64,000 nucleotides of DNA from Cladocopium goreaui (GCA_947184155.2 CAMXCT020001482.1:86006-150005); one strand, 5' to 3'; shown: positions 1 to 11,510, counted from the first letter of the stretch. Numbers and translations: made by a program. The notes: a model not told the origin generated them from the sequence alone.

Positions 1-530
1 GTATTAGGGTGCCCCTAATATTCCAATAAAAACCCTAATAACAAAAATATAACAACTCAATTTCAAATTTGATTCAATCCCTTATCAAAATCTATATAAC
101 ATATTGCCAGAAACTTGATTTCGAAGCCTTACCCTAATATTCCAATGATAACCTTAATGAGGAAAATAAAAGATAAAAACTTGTGAGATGGGACCCTAAT
201 AAAAAACCTCCAGGTATATACCTTTCTATTTTTATGAATAGGGGGTTAAACCCATTGTTTCACCATCCTGTTCTCCTATTGATTCTCAATTACCACAAAT
301 AAGAATCCATTTGTGCCCAACCCAAAAAAAAACGGAAGTGCCAATCCATTCCTATTTTTATTAATTGGGAGGGTTCATGAATGATGGTGAATGAGGATTT
401 TGAAATGCTGCACCCTGGGTTGCCCCTTTGTCAGAAAATGTCAGAAATTGGTCTGCAACATTTTACAACCCCCATTAGGCCCATTAACTATATATGACCT
501 ATCAACAAGTATCTAGCATAAAACTTGAAG

Positions 531-648
531 AAGAAAACCGCAAGATCCCGTGTCAGCCGAAGCAAGTGGTCAAAGGCTGCGACCGTGCAGCCGGCCGCAG
601 CGTTCGCGATCCTCTTAAGGAAAAAGCCAGCGGCAACTTGATAGCCAG
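531..648 (+). CDS. putative internal exon
   Basis: GC- and CpG-rich island in AT-rich surroundings. It runs from an AG acceptor after AAACTTGAAG to a GTGGGT donor and is open for 38 codons (it reads ...NRKIPCQPKQVVKGC...). Two bases are left over at each end. The product is basic and not recognised. A second frame is also open nearly to the donor, so the frame is inferred from both splice sites fitting one reading. Confidence 0.42.
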
Positions 649-1154
649 GTGGGTCCAAACATCACCCAACAATGTTAAGAATGACTGAAAATTATGGGGC
701 ATCTGATTTATAGCAACCCCCAACTAGATCAAAACCTCGAATCCTATACTAAAATGTTTGAACTAGTGGTAAATTACAGTAAAATCAGTAAACATCATTA
801 AACTACTTTTGCATTTGTTTGGAGGTTTATTTTATTTGGTTACATAAGTTAGGTAGATAAAATCCTAATGTTACATGGGTAGATGAACAATGGTTGGTTC
901 GGCAAAGTAGCCACTTCACAACTTCACTATACGTCCATGATGGTTCGAACTCCTTAGGACCATGAAAAATCATCAACATGTACTGGGACCATGTGCACTG
1001 GTGGGTATCAGTATAAGTAATTTTGCCAGGCACTCCTGATTGTAGGCCTATGGCAACATCAAATTTCACAGTCACCATTGAAACATGACCTCTGAAATAT
1101 CGTAGTCTCCCAATGATATAGTCACCCAACAGTTGTTGGTTTCTTGCCAAAAAG

Positions 1155-1294
1155 GCAGCTCCATCCTGCTGCCATGGCAGGGTCAAGAATACGTTTGTCG
1201 AGATTGGGCCGTTGAAGGACGAGGATGTGAAATTCCCCCCAGTGCTGGAGGGTCGTGGAAAACGAAGGGAGGTCCTTCAAAAACGTGGATCGCG
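1155..1294 (+). CDS. putative internal exon
   Basis: AG|G acceptor after TTGCCAAAAAG, then 46 open codons (includes NTFVEIGPLKDEDVKFPPVL) up to a GTAGGA donor, leaving two bases. The next candidate exon at 1979 begins with the single base needed to complete the codon, so the two join in frame. Other frames contain stops. A 119-aa minus-strand frame overlaps its start (827-1186) but has lower-quality composition. Function unknown. Confidence 0.55.
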
Positions 1295-1978
1295 GTAGGA
1301 TGTCACGTGATGTCAACGAGTCATGTTTCTTATTCACTATGTAAATATGCAATGTGAATACTATACGGTAAAAAAATGTGTATATATATATTTGATATAT
1401 ATTCATATATATATATTCAATATACTATATATATATATATAAAATAGCTGCAGCCGTATTTTGTGAATTCGGTTTGGAAATAATTATATACTAATTACGA
1501 CAACTGCACTGTATAGATCGGGGAGAAAATTGTACGTTTAATTGGAATTCTTGGTGGTTGGCAAATAGCGATGAACTTGGACGATATGTTGTTTTCTTGG
1601 TTATCCAAACTGGATATTCCAACCATAGTATTCAAACACATACTGCATTATAGAAAACAACAAATAAACAGGCAACCCCAATTTTGGGAAAAATAGCAGC
1701 TACATTGAATGCAGGGTTGTTTTATCGATCCGACCTGGACCTTGACATTCCAGTCATTCCAGTGACATGAAGTGACATGGCTCACGTTACCTGGCAGGCG
1801 CCAATTGGGTTGGGAATCCAGTGGGTTTGATCAGTTTTTTGCTGCACTTGGGGATTCAAGGGGATATAAACGCCTTGCTGAGATTTTTTTTATGGTACCT
1901 TTTAATGAAACAGCCTAGCTAGGGGTGTATGAATCCAGGCTTGGCATTACAGAAACCATTCCAATTTATCCCGAGCAG

Positions 1979-2108
1979 ATCATACTCGCCGTGTCATAAA
2001 AATCCTTCCGTCTTGGCTCAGTTTGAATCAACTGTGGAGGTTCACCTCCATCAGGGCGGGCTACCTTTTATGAATCTGACCAGTTTCAATAGCATCCGCG
2101 TCAACTGA
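1979..2108 (+). CDS. putative exon, in phase with 1155-1294
   Basis: Acceptor after TTATCCCGAGCAG. The frame that continues the upstream exon stays open for 42 codons (NPSVLAQFESTVEVHLHQGG) and ends at a TGA at 2106-2108. A GTCAAC donor lies just before the stop, so this may be either the terminal or an internal exon. No domain recognised. Confidence 0.48.
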
Positions 2109-2257
2109 CCAGTTCCAGAAGCTTGAACCCTTCACTGAAGGGAAGTGTCTGGTGTTTTTCTTTCGCTTTTCATCCCCGCACACGGCCGTGGGGCCCGAAA
2201 TTTTCCGTCGCGCCCATGGATATGGCAACGGTGCAGGACGGGGCCAGAGACTTCACA
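2109..2257 (+). CDS. putative exon
   Basis: Directly after the previous stop a different frame is open for 50 codons (FQKLEPFTEGKCLVFFFRFS at its start) up to a GTATAA donor. A short direct repeat, CTGACCAGTT, brackets the boundary at about 2087 and 2104, so the frame change could be a small duplication, a frameshift or an unrecognised short intron. Function unknown. Confidence 0.38.
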
Positions 2258-2794
2258 GTATAATTTGGTAATGCAACACTCGGGTGAGTCTGAAAATGGT
2301 GTATACCCATACATTTAAAAACCTAATTACATATTAATTATATACATCCAATGAACAATGTATTTTATAGTGAAATTTTACAACCTAACCGATGAAGGGG
2401 TAGTCGATTCTCAAAGCCAGCAATGGAAAATCCCGAATTTCCATTGGGCCAGCTTGGCCTTGGGGGGTGGTCATCAATCGAAAAATAATATAGGCAATAC
2501 ATGGCAATACAGATTAAGTATCCATGGAATGAGGATTCCCATGGAATGGGATGGATGTCTAGAAGTATATAATATACCATGTTTTCACCCTAGCAGATAT
2601 TTGGAATTTGGACCTTGCAAACCCCAGCTAAAGGGCTAAGAGCGAGGATACAAGTGAAGTGATTGGAGAAACGGTGAGTGATGTCTTGCCAGTCACCCAA
2701 GTGGGAGTTCACTAGAGGTTTCAGGGACAATACTAAACAAATCACCAATGGACCAATTGTTTATTAACTTTACCGTTTCAATGGATTTATCAAA

Positions 2795-2836
2795 GTAGAT
2801 TCCATCTCGATGTCGCCTTGGACATTTTCTCGGTGC
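2795..2836 (+). CDS. weak short exon candidate
   Basis: AG acceptor at TATCAAAG and a GTGCGT donor bracket about 42 bases (DSISMSPWTFSR). The phase would match exon 2109-2257. A longer alternative frame (RFHLDVALDIFSVRG...) runs through the donor, so both the boundaries and the frame are uncertain. The surrounding 2640-3460 stretch otherwise shows nothing recognisable. Confidence 0.25.
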
Positions 2837-3463
2837 GTGGATCATCATGGATGGCTTATGGAACTTTGATGGATGTCCTGAAGTTGGGGTCCCCCAAAAC
2901 CACCAAAATCTGTCATGCCTAAGAAATGCAATGGTTTAGGGGTTCCCTATTCTCAAAACACCTGCACAAGTAAGTAGCTTATCCTTAGAACTGGGGCATC
3001 CCATTGTATCTTAGTGGACATTTATATCCCAGTAACTGGGGTGTATCCTATGACGTGTTACAACTCTCAACTGGGACAAGAAGTGGGATAAATGAGACCA
3101 TCCAGTGGAGAGTAAAAAAAAAGTCTGTTGCCGCACCACTGAACAGAAACACTGAACAGAAATGATATGTTACCAGGAAATGGATGGAAACGATATAATA
3201 CGTGTTCATTCCAATTTGTTGCATATTCATACTTCTTTGGTTGAGGTATTTCATGGCATTTCATTCATCAACCAACTAGAAATTGGATCAAATTGCGAGT
3301 TTCAAGGGATGGTTGGCACACCATGGATCTCCATGGTGTAAATCGCCCAATCAATGGGTATACCCTCCGGTGTCATCAAACGTGGCAATGGAAAATAGCC
3401 CTTTTATACAGTATGTTTCCCATTTAAGGCTCTAGTTGTGGGGGCATTTTCCATGGTGTCCAG

Positions 3464-3515
3464 GTGTCAGTGACGCTGATGGTGCTGGCAGCCCTGACAT
3501 TCAACATGTTTCAAG
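3464..3515 (+). CDS. putative exon encoding a hydrophobic helix
   Basis: Good AG|G acceptor (GGTGTCCAG) and GTGTGA donor enclose 17 codons reading VSVTLMVLAALTFNMFQ, a likely transmembrane helix, with one base left over. The following intron carries a family-B MITE at 3559-3660. Function unknown. Confidence 0.5.
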
Positions 3516-3558
3516 GTGTGACCTGCTGGACCTGTACCTGTACCCTGAGCTGAGGAGA

Positions 3559-3660
3559 TTTACCCTCTGATCATGTCAAAATAGCTATTGAATATGGACA
3601 TTTGATTTTACCCATTAAGGATGGTGATTTTGTATAGCTATGATAGTTTACCAGAGGGTA
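3559..3660. mobile_element. family B MITE (TTACCCTCTGG TIR)
   Basis: Starts TTACCCTCTGA and ends TTTACCAGAGGGTA as its inverted complement. The roughly 100-bp interior contains the family words ATAGCTATG and AAGGATGGTGATTTT. Other copies lie at 22300, 56913, 57555, 58435 and 61211. Confidence 0.8.
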
Positions 3661-4200
3661 TATAAATTTATCCAAAATCTCAGTGGCTGATTCATGTTGA
3701 TTCATGATGTTCATGGTCAATCACTAATGTGAGCAGTGTTCAAAACCCCGGTTGGTTGATAGATGATGGTATCACGATTCATAGGGGAATCCCTATCAAC
3801 TGACGAACCAATGTACCACGACCATACGCATGTTTAAACACTGCTCAGCAGTACGACTAGGATATATCCATGAATATCCATGTATAAGTAGGCTTTATTA
3901 TGGTTATTGGTTATTACCCCCCTGGGATGCACTTTGTCGAAAATTGTCGTCATATCAGACCTGGATCACCCGCCAGGAAGCAAATCATCATCATGGTGGG
4001 GCCGTTTCTCGGATGACTTTGATCAACGGGGTATCAATGGCTTCAGACTCTGGTTTTTTTTCCCTGTTGTTGGGCACTTGTCATAGGGACAATATGGGAC
4101 AATTATGAGAAGTATACTATATAAGTATACCCAATGAACCGCTGGATTTTTTTTTGGGGGGTACCTCATTCCTTGACAAAACTGCATGTTTTTGTTTGCA

Positions 4201-4290
4201 GAGTCTCCAAAACTGTGTCTTGAGAACTGGAAAGGATGTCTAACTCCGCTTTTGACCCACAGAATCCCGCTGACATATCGTTATAGAAAA
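4201..4290 (+). CDS. putative exon with strong acceptor
   Basis: A pyrimidine-rich acceptor (TTTTTGTTTGCAG) precedes an open stretch ([16 protein letters not shown]) that then runs into a TA microsatellite. The true 3' end is unknown; a GA-type donor after GGAAAG would give a 13-codon exon in another frame. Function unknown. Confidence 0.35.
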
Positions 4291-4740
4291 GGCTATATAT
4301 ATATAGATATATATATATATATATATATACTGTCTATATATATATATACATACTGTATATATATATATACATATATATATACATATATATATATATATGT
4401 ATATACATATATATATATATACATATTGTAATCGTTGGTGAATCAAGTGTTGTGCACCTCCCGTGTATAAGCCAAAATAATGGATTTCATTAAGACACGT
4501 AGCTGTTGTCCAACCCAAAATGGTGATGAAAAAACACCAAGGCTACTTGGTTTATCCAGTGACCTACGTCCGGGGCACTCAATGGACACCTGACTGGGGG
4601 CAGACAATGGTGTACATGATATCAATCATGTTATGATATATATATATATGTATAATGTGTGTACTGTATATATATATATATATATATATGTATACATATC
4701 ATGTATATATATATAATAAACATTATTTGTATATATCTTT
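4290..4740. repeat. TA-rich microsatellite blocks
   Basis: Long (TA)n runs at about 4290-4425 and 4630-4740 with interspersed CATA/GTATA. The 4443-4620 segment between them has open frames on both strands but no convincing splice pair. Confidence 0.85.
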
Positions 4741-5086
4741 GTATATATTTAAAATGATGTATGTATGTCTATTTAACATTTATGTTCTGGGATGATGCCT
4801 TGTGATTGATATTTTGGGAAGAAACATATACTGTATATAGATGATTAAGGCAGTGATGATTTACAGTACAAGGACTGGAGAAAAGAAGCAAACATACATG
4901 GTTGATCTTGAGTGAAGCACAGAAGACAAGGCCAAGGCAATAATAGATCCGATGTTGACATTATGAACCATCCAGATTGACCTTTATGATGACATGACAT
5001 ATATATATATATATGCTAACCCCCCCCCTGATACCTACTTTTTACTGTTAATTCCTTCCTTTCTTCGTAACTACATCTGTGCTGGC

Positions 5087-5718
5087 AGCAAGTCATTTGC
5101 AAGAACCATGTGGGTTACATGCTTGAGGGAGCGTGGGTTCAAAAGGATGAAGCTATGAAGGCTTTGCACAAAGTGCTGCGTTACAAGTTCTCACTTGGGC
5201 AAACTACAGCAAGTACTTTGCACGAATCACGGTTACATGCTTGAGGGAGGGCGGGTTCAAAAGGATGAAGCTATGAAGGCTTTGCACAAAGTGCTGCGTT
5301 ATAATTTCTCACGCGGGCAAACTACAGCAAGTACTTTGCACGAACCACGTGGTTCACGTGCCTGAGGGAGGGTGGGTTCAAAAGGATGAAGCTATGAAGG
5401 CTCTGCACAAAGTGCTGCGTTACAAGTTCTCACTTGGGCAAACTACAGCAAGTACTTTGCACGAATCACGGTCACATGCTTGAGGGAGGGTGGGTTCAAA
5501 AGGATGAAGCTATGAAGGCTTTGCACAAAGTGCTGTGTTACAAGTTCTCACTTGGGCAAACTACAGCAAGTACTTTGCACGAACCACGTGGTGCACGTGC
5601 TTGAGGGAGGGTGGGTTCAAAAGGATGAAGCTATGAAGGCTTTGCACAAAGTGCTGCGTTACAAGTTCTCACTTGGGCAAACTACAGCAAGTACTTTGCA
5701 CGAATCACGGTTACATGC
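5087..5718. repeat. tandem satellite, alternating 118/121-bp units
   Basis: Just over five units containing the word GGGCAAACTACAGCAAGTAC at about 5196, 5314, 5434, 5553 and 5673. Spacing alternates between 118 and 121 bp because two versions of the linker (CACGAATCACGG and CACGAACCACGTGG) alternate. Unit lengths are not multiples of three, so the open frames inside are incidental. Confidence 0.85.
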
Positions 5719-5719
5719 T

Positions 5720-6203
5720 CTTGGAAATCTTGGGATAAACCCAAGATCCAAGATCCAAGATTTCCAGAAACTTTTCTTGGATGCACTTGCAGAATCTTGG
5801 ATGCACCCAAGATCCAAGATCCAAGATTCCCAGAATTTTTTTCTTGGATGCAGGCTGGAAATCTTGGATGCACCCAAGATCCAAGATCCAAGATTTCCAA
5901 GATCCAAGATTTCCAGAAAACTTTTCTTGGATGCACTTGCAGAATCTTGGATGCACCCAAGATCTTCTATCTTGGGTTTATCCCAAGATTTCCAAGATTT
6001 TCCAAGAAAAGTTTTCTGGAAATCTTGGATCTTGGATCTTGGGTGCATCCAAGATTTCCAGCCTGCATCCAAGAAAAAAAATTCTGGAAATCTTGGATCT
6101 TGGATCTTGGGTGACTCCCAAGATTCTGCAAGTGCATCCAAGAAAAGTTTTCTGGAAATCTTGGATCTTGGATCTTGGGTTTATCCCAAGATTTCCAAGA
6201 AAA
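5720..6203. repeat. large imperfect inverted repeat (foldback)
   Basis: The left arm (about 5720-5938) and right arm (about 5996-6203) are reverse complements in the same order over more than 200 bp. Both are built from AAGATCCAAG/CTTGGATCTT words with landmarks such as CTTGGATGCACTTGCAGAAT and GGATGCAGGCTGG. Open frames on both strands here (up to 229 aa) are products of the repeat, not genes. Confidence 0.85.
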
Positions 6204-6230
6204 GCTTTCTGGAAATCTTGGATCTTGGAT

Positions 6231-6428
6231 CGAGACTATGACACTCAAGTCTGAAGTCAAGTCTGAACTCAAGTCTGAACTCATGTCTCAAGAAACTCAA
6301 TATAAAAAGCTTTCTGGAAATCTTGGATCTTGGATCTTGGGTAGCAGGAATCGAGACTATGACACTCAAGTCTGAAGTCAAGTCTGAACTCAAGTCTGAA
6401 CTCATGTCTCAAGAAACTCAATATAAAA
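6231..6428. repeat. 120-bp direct duplication next to the foldback
   Basis: The block starting ATCGAGACTATGACACTCAA at 6231 recurs at 6351 with its following CTCAAGTCTGAACT repeats and the AAACTCAATATAAAAA end. The TTCTGGAAATCTTGG arm word lies between the copies, so the unit includes part of the foldback arm. Confidence 0.85.
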
Positions 6429-6815
6429 AACCTATCAAATTCAACATATGAAAATAAGCAAATTATACTGTAATTTACAGTATAAATCAAGGAAAGGTAG
6501 GTACCGGGGGGGGGGTACCATATATATATATATATAAACATGATATGTCCAGCATCCAACAACCAACTTCAGATGCCATGGGGATTGGCCACCAAACGAA
6601 TTGGACTTAAGTGACAATGGTTGTCGCTAAGACTTTAAGATCTAACATCTAATATGCTCTGAAAATCCGATATATATATATAAATAAATATGTCATCCTT
6701 CTTGTGATTGTTGATTGATAGTTATGTCCTTATATATATATATAGTGGTGTCTGCTAAAAAAAAAACTGTGTGCATGAGTCATCTCGTATCATTCATCGT
6801 TAGTCGTGTCCTCAG

Positions 6816-6905
6816 ATTCGACATCCCCCTGGGAGGATGATGGTTCACCAAGCAGTGAACGGGTTAGACATATTGACGGCGCGGAAAATGCTAACGGAAA
6901 TGATG
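6816..6905 (+). CDS. putative exon, frame unresolved
   Basis: Acceptor TCGTGTCCTCAG precedes a GC-rich segment open in two frames. One is an acidic, serine-rich reading (STSPWEDDGSPSSERVRHID), the other RMMVHQAVNGLDILTARKML. The 3' boundary is not clear (GA or GC donors possible). The region from 6430 to 6800 before it holds only TA runs and unassignable sequence. Confidence 0.35.
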
Positions 6906-7242
6906 GCTAGAGGTGGAAGTTGAAGAAGATACATCTACAATGATGGTATTTTTCTTCCTTCGCTGGTGAAGGTCCTTGGTAACAATCTCTTGCTGGTCAA
7001 ACTCCAATTTGTTGGGAAGAATGAACGCCTATTTCTGTTGGTGAAATTGTGTTTTATTCATTCTGAATTGATTACTCGTCGTTTGTCAAGACAATCTTGC
7101 GATCTACAAGTATGTAGTAAGACAATTTAAGACGTACATAGATATACTAGTTGTTGACAAACAGCAGTTCCATTTTTGGATCGTTAATTGAATATCATTA
7201 AATGCCCCAGCAATCCCAAGCGTTCACACCGTGTGACCGCAG

Positions 7243-7337
7243 ATGCTGGCTGTCCAAGTGGGCTCGCAGCACATGATGCCTGGTACTCGTTGTCCTGTGT
7301 GGGGAACTCCATGTGGAGTTGCTATGTGGCCGTGTCA
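7243..7337 (+). CDS. weak exon candidate
   Basis: AG acceptor at GTGTGACCGCAG and a GTGTAT donor bracket a segment open in two frames (one begins MLAVQVGSQHMMPGTRCPVW). No recognisable motif. Confidence 0.25.
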
Positions 7338-7653
7338 GTGTATACTGCCAAAATATGCCAAAATGACAATTTCTTATGGGGAACGTGATGACTGCTGGAT
7401 TTTGGGTGCTATTCTTATATATTTCTTATTTATCCGACTTGAAACTTGCTTGGTTACTACCCAGATCCAGACGCACGACTAACGCAGCCGTCCTCTGTTT
7501 CCGAGTGTTTTCGCCTTTATTTGTGTTGATCGAAACTCCACATTTTTTTCAACTCAAACTCGTATGTTTCCACATGTGTCTTTTCAAAAAAAACATATGT
7601 TGTTCATGTTGTTCATTTTTTCTGATAAAAGAGAGACACACATACCTCTCCAG

Positions 7654-7741
7654 CTTGGATCGCCAAGGCCGGCGTTGGTCTTTGGCACCCTGGTGCGCTA
7701 TGCTGTCCCTTGGAGCTGGTGTTGTCCCTGAATCCGCTGGG
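7654..7741 (+). CDS. putative internal exon
   Basis: Acceptor CATACCTCTCCAG and donor GTATAA frame 88 bases, 28 codons with two bases left at each end (WIAKAGVGLWHPGALCCPLE). A second frame is also open. The product is hydrophobic and not identified. Confidence 0.42.
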
Positions 7742-8146
7742 GTATAACTGGGGTTATAACATGATGTAACCTGTTTACTCTAATTCATTAAACCACAAGG
7801 TATGTATAATATTATTATATACATGATATATATATACACGTAAACATATCATGAACTTATATAGATGTAATAGGATTATCTTGGGGCTTAATCCCGTTAA
7901 GGATTTATACAATCACCAAAAGTGGAGTTGGTAAACATGGGTGGCTAACCATCACCATGATGGGGGTACAACCAGCAAGCAAATGGGTTTGAGCAACAAT
8001 CACCAGCAAATTGACCTCCAGGAATCACCGATTTGGGGTCTAATACCCTCTTATGTGTTTGCCAGTTTGATAGGGATGTATTCACCTAACCAGCCAAAAT
8101 CTTCGCTTTTTTTGCCATGGATATGGGAGTTGCGCGTTGCTTGCAG

Positions 8147-8191
8147 AGCCCCGAACCCCTTGGAGATTGACACGATGAATGAAACACTCAG
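8147..8191 (+). CDS. putative internal exon
   Basis: Acceptor GCGTTGCTTGCAG, 14 codons (APNPLEIDTMNETL) and a GTTGGA donor. The other frames are closed by a stop. Function unknown. Confidence 0.48.
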
Positions 8192-8431
8192 GTTGGATTG
8201 CATAGCTGGGCCAACATGGGGGTATATCCCTAATTACTTAGGTATACAACCAAGACTCATGGGGATACTGGAAACAGAAGCAAGAAATACCAACAACATA
8301 GGTTAAGCCACAGATTCTGGCAATGGTCATGGAAAATTATGATAAACCAGGTGATTTTGGGGGTACTGTACTTTATTGTACTTTTTTGTTGAGACCACGC
8401 CAGATTGAGGAATTCCATTCTACTTACTCAG

Positions 8432-8489
8432 ATGCTCAATCGATGCAACGCCTTTAACTGCGTTGGGGCAGTTTGTTCGATACGTGTTG
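8432..8489 (+). CDS. putative internal exon
   Basis: Acceptor CTACTTACTCAG, 19 codons (MLNRCNAFNCVGAVCSIRV) and a GTAGTC donor. It lies just upstream of degraded family-E MITE sequence at 8595-8712. Function unknown. Confidence 0.42.
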
Positions 8490-8770
8490 GTAGTCATACC
8501 ATACAAAGGAGCATCCCACATGGAAACGTAGGGAGCCCCAATTTACAAAGTTGGGATATCCCCGACGGGAATTGCTGTGACAAGATGTTCAGGCCACTGG
8601 GGTACCCCCAAATTGGAGAGACAAATATGGTTTTCCTAAAATGGCGGTACCCCCAAATCATCCAAACTAAAGGATTTTTTGGTAACCTTGACTTGGGGAT
8701 CACCCATGACTTAAGAAACCACCAAATGGTGGTTTTCTGATTTCACCCTTTTGCCCCAGAAGTTGGGATA

Positions 8771-8806
8771 GCACGCCCAGCACACCCAGCACACCCAGCA
8801 CACCCA
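8771..8806. repeat. 10-bp tandem repeat
   Basis: Three to four copies of CACACCCAGC in the 40 bp after GGGATAG. Confidence 0.85.
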
Positions 8807-9029
8807 ATCCAACTGCAGATACATCCAACATAAATTCCAGTTATGTGGGTTATAATATTATAAAGGAACAATAAACTTCAGATCTGTCCAGCATAGATCA
8901 TGATGTATCATGATGAATCCCAATTACGTGTCGTAATTTTATCATTGTAGTGCCATGACATATTATAGATATTTGTTCATACAATTGTAAAAGCAATCAA
9001 ACTATCACTTGATATATGTATATATTGGA

Positions 9030-9124
9030 GGTTTCCTGAAAATGCAGGTACCCCAAATGGATGGTTTATAAGCGAAAATCCCATTAACATGGATGATTTG
9101 GGGGTACCCCTATGTAAGGAAACC
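9030..9124. mobile_element. family E MITE (GGTTTCC...GTACCCC TIR)
   Basis: Begins GGTTTCCTGAAAATGCAGGT and ends GGGGTACCCCTATGTAAGGA followed by AACC, the approximate inverted complement. The GTACCCC box is an internal landmark of the family. Confidence 0.75.
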
Positions 9125-9208
9125 GCTATATATATATATATAATGCATATAAGTTATATAAATCTCAAACCAACTTCGACACTGCCGCGTTGTGTCCCTG
9201 CCTGTGAG

Positions 9209-9299
9209 GTGAATCTCTTGTTCACGTGCCTCTCTAAGATGGACTCCTTCTCTGAGCCTGCAGCATGGCTGAACTTCAATGACAAGCCGCCATCTGAGG
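9209..9299 (+). CDS. putative internal exon ending at a MITE
   Basis: AG|G acceptor (CTGCCTGTGAG), 30 codons (KMDSFSEPAAWLNFNDKPPS) and one base left over before GTTTCC, which is also the first GT of a family-E MITE. All 30 codons are open and composition is coding-like. Function unknown. Confidence 0.52.
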
Positions 9300-9390
9300 G
9301 TTTCCTAGAATGGGAGTACCCCAAAATGGAGGGTTTATGATGGAAATTCCTACTAAAATTGATGATTTAGGGGTACCCCTCCATGTATCA
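9299..9390. mobile_element. family E MITE supplying a splice donor
   Basis: GGTTTCCTAGAATGGGAGTA ... GGGGTACCCCTCCATGTA. The right TIR is degraded. Its first GT coincides with the donor of exon 9209-9299. Confidence 0.65.
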
Positions 9391-9657
9391 CTTCTGGGAG
9401 ATTAAACAAAGCTGGGATTAATAGGGATATATATTTTGCGATAAAATTTGTGGATTATGTGGGATAAAGCGGCTGTAAAAGGGGGAATATCATCATCATT
9501 CCAAAATGGGGATAACTCATGATAATATTACGGGGATTATATCATTATAACTGATAACCATATATAACTCGTATAATCAACAATAATATGGTGATGTAAT
9601 CGGGACAAATTATCACGACCTCATCGTGACGCCACTGTGAACTTTGCGGTTAGTAAG

Positions 9658-9741
9658 GAGAATGATCCCCAAACAACCTTATTTGTGATTGTGTGGATAA
9701 ACCCAAAGTGGGACACAGCTCTTTGGGTGAAAGGCGTTTGG
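9658..9741 (+). CDS. putative internal exon
   Basis: 28 open codons (ENDPQTTLFVIVWINPKWDT then ALWVKGVW) end exactly at GTGAGC. The frame is also open upstream to about 9602, so the acceptor could be GTTAGTAAG|G or one further upstream. Beta-strand-like composition; not recognised. Confidence 0.5.
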
Positions 9742-10039
9742 GTGAGCACGACTTGATGTTGATGTCGGCCTTGGTAGATCCTAGCACTATCTAGCACTAG
9801 TAATCGTCAGTGCATGTCAGTACGATACTGGCCCACTACTTAGTACGACATGAAGATGTAGATTAGATGATGCCAAAGTATGATTTGAAACTTGGGATAT
9901 ACCATGGTATTTGAAAATATTTGAAGCATTTAAAGTGTGTTGTTCTATAATTATCATTGATTGCCTTTCCCTTTTTGGCATGTCCCATTTCCCATCCTCC
10001 TGGATAGACCCAGGATGACTCAGGATCCGCCCTTCGTAT

Positions 10040-10390
10040 ACCACACATTAATCACAATTGATCACCATTATTAATGCTGAATTAATACTTATGAATGGTT
10101 AATGATGATTCATGGTGATAAATTGATTAATACTATGCTATATGGCATTAATTATAGATTACCAATTACCCCAAAGGTATATCACTATATCACCATTCAT
10201 CGGCATAGTATTACTGATTAACATTGATTCAGATTGATTCACCATTACGAAGCATTAACCGTTGATTAACATTGATTCAGATTGATTATATAACCGTTGA
10301 CGGAGGTGATTACCTTTGATACCACTAACCATTGATAACATTAACCGTGAACCATTGATACCACTAACCATTGATTACCAAGCAATTCAT
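10040..10390. repeat. degenerate ATTGAT/ATTAAC repeat tract
   Basis: Imperfect recurrences of GATTAACATTGATTCAGATT, ACCATTGATACCACTAACC and related words. No coding signal. Confidence 0.65.
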
Positions 10391-10399
10391 ATGTTTTCA

Positions 10400-10515
10400 T
10401 GGACGGCTGCCGGCTGCCGGCCACATCCGGCAACGGAGGTGAAGATCCACCGAGCGAATCCGCCGGCGGAGCAACACGAGCGCGAGCTGGACATCGGGGA
10501 TCAAAGACGCCGATA
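10400..10515 (+). CDS. GC-rich island, probable exon, frame and strand unresolved
   Basis: CpG-rich stretch inside AT-rich repeats. All three plus frames are open across most of it (for example MDGCRLPATSGNGGEDPPSE, or a frame ending ELDIGDQRRR and stop), and the minus strand is open too. No clean splice pair decides between them. Confidence 0.3.
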
Positions 10516-11465
10516 AAAACCATGGGAAAAAAAGTGATGCTTTGAACCAGGGGTCAACCATACCTATATAGTATGTATATGTATGTGCGATATTATACAT
10601 ATAAGGTGTATTTGTACATATATATATATATATTTATTTGATGTATATATATATATATATTAACATATGGTGTATTTGTATATGTATATATGGTCCCGTC
10701 TTTCGTGTTCACGGCTCCCCCCCGCCCCCCCACCCGCAACCCCCCCCCACCACATCCACAGGGGGGGAGGATGGGGGAGGGATACATAGACATATGCATA
10801 TACACATACATATACATACTGTATACATTTGCGCATACAGATACTACATAAGTATAGACGCATTATATATATATATAACTTACCTATACATATAGGGACC
10901 ATCACCTCTCAGGGGGGAGGGGGAGACCACCAGAAGCTGGGCCATATATATATATATATATGCAGATATATACACATAAAGATATATACCCATACATATT
11001 TTGTGTAACATATGTAATACTCTTTCTCCGGAACCAGCCGTACCTTCCTAGGAGGTATGCCCGGTGTTTGGATCCATAGGGCCTGTTGAGAGCCCAAAAA
11101 TCATTCTCATTCGGAACCATGGACAGTTGAACAAGCCAAATATTAGAAGGTGTCCATGGGTTTCCTGAGTTCTTTTTGTTCCTGTAAATAGCAGATGTCC
11201 CAAATTGTCACTAGTAAAGGAGGGGCAGCCCCGATGTGCAATGAGGCTAGGGAAAGGACTGGACAGTCTACCAAACTGGCATGTACTCCTGCAGACTTGA
11301 TATTTTGAAGGACAGAACTGACATTTCGGAATTTCGAGGATTCCCCATGGAAACCCCCATAAATATGACAGGGCATGTGCCTGTGAATATGGGGGTTTCC
11401 AAAAAAAAGGTACCACTAAATCATCCAGGAAAACCATCGGGGATTGCCCATGGAAACCCCTACAG

Positions 11466-11510
11466 GACTGGGATGGGCCCGTGATCCTTTCGCCAACGGC
11501 TTTCGTGTTG
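11466..11510 (+). CDS. short exon after MITE-like sequence
   Basis: AG|G acceptor formed by ACCCCTACAG at the end of family-E-like sequence, then 15 codons (DWDGPVILSPTAFVL) to a GTCCGA donor. Confidence 0.38.

Noticed and set aside
827-1186. 119-aa minus-strand ORF
   Set aside because: No splice or start support; overlaps the better plus-strand exon at 1155-1294.
5552-6254. 229-, 160- and 157-aa ORFs on both strands
   Set aside because: Generated by the satellite and the self-complementary foldback words.
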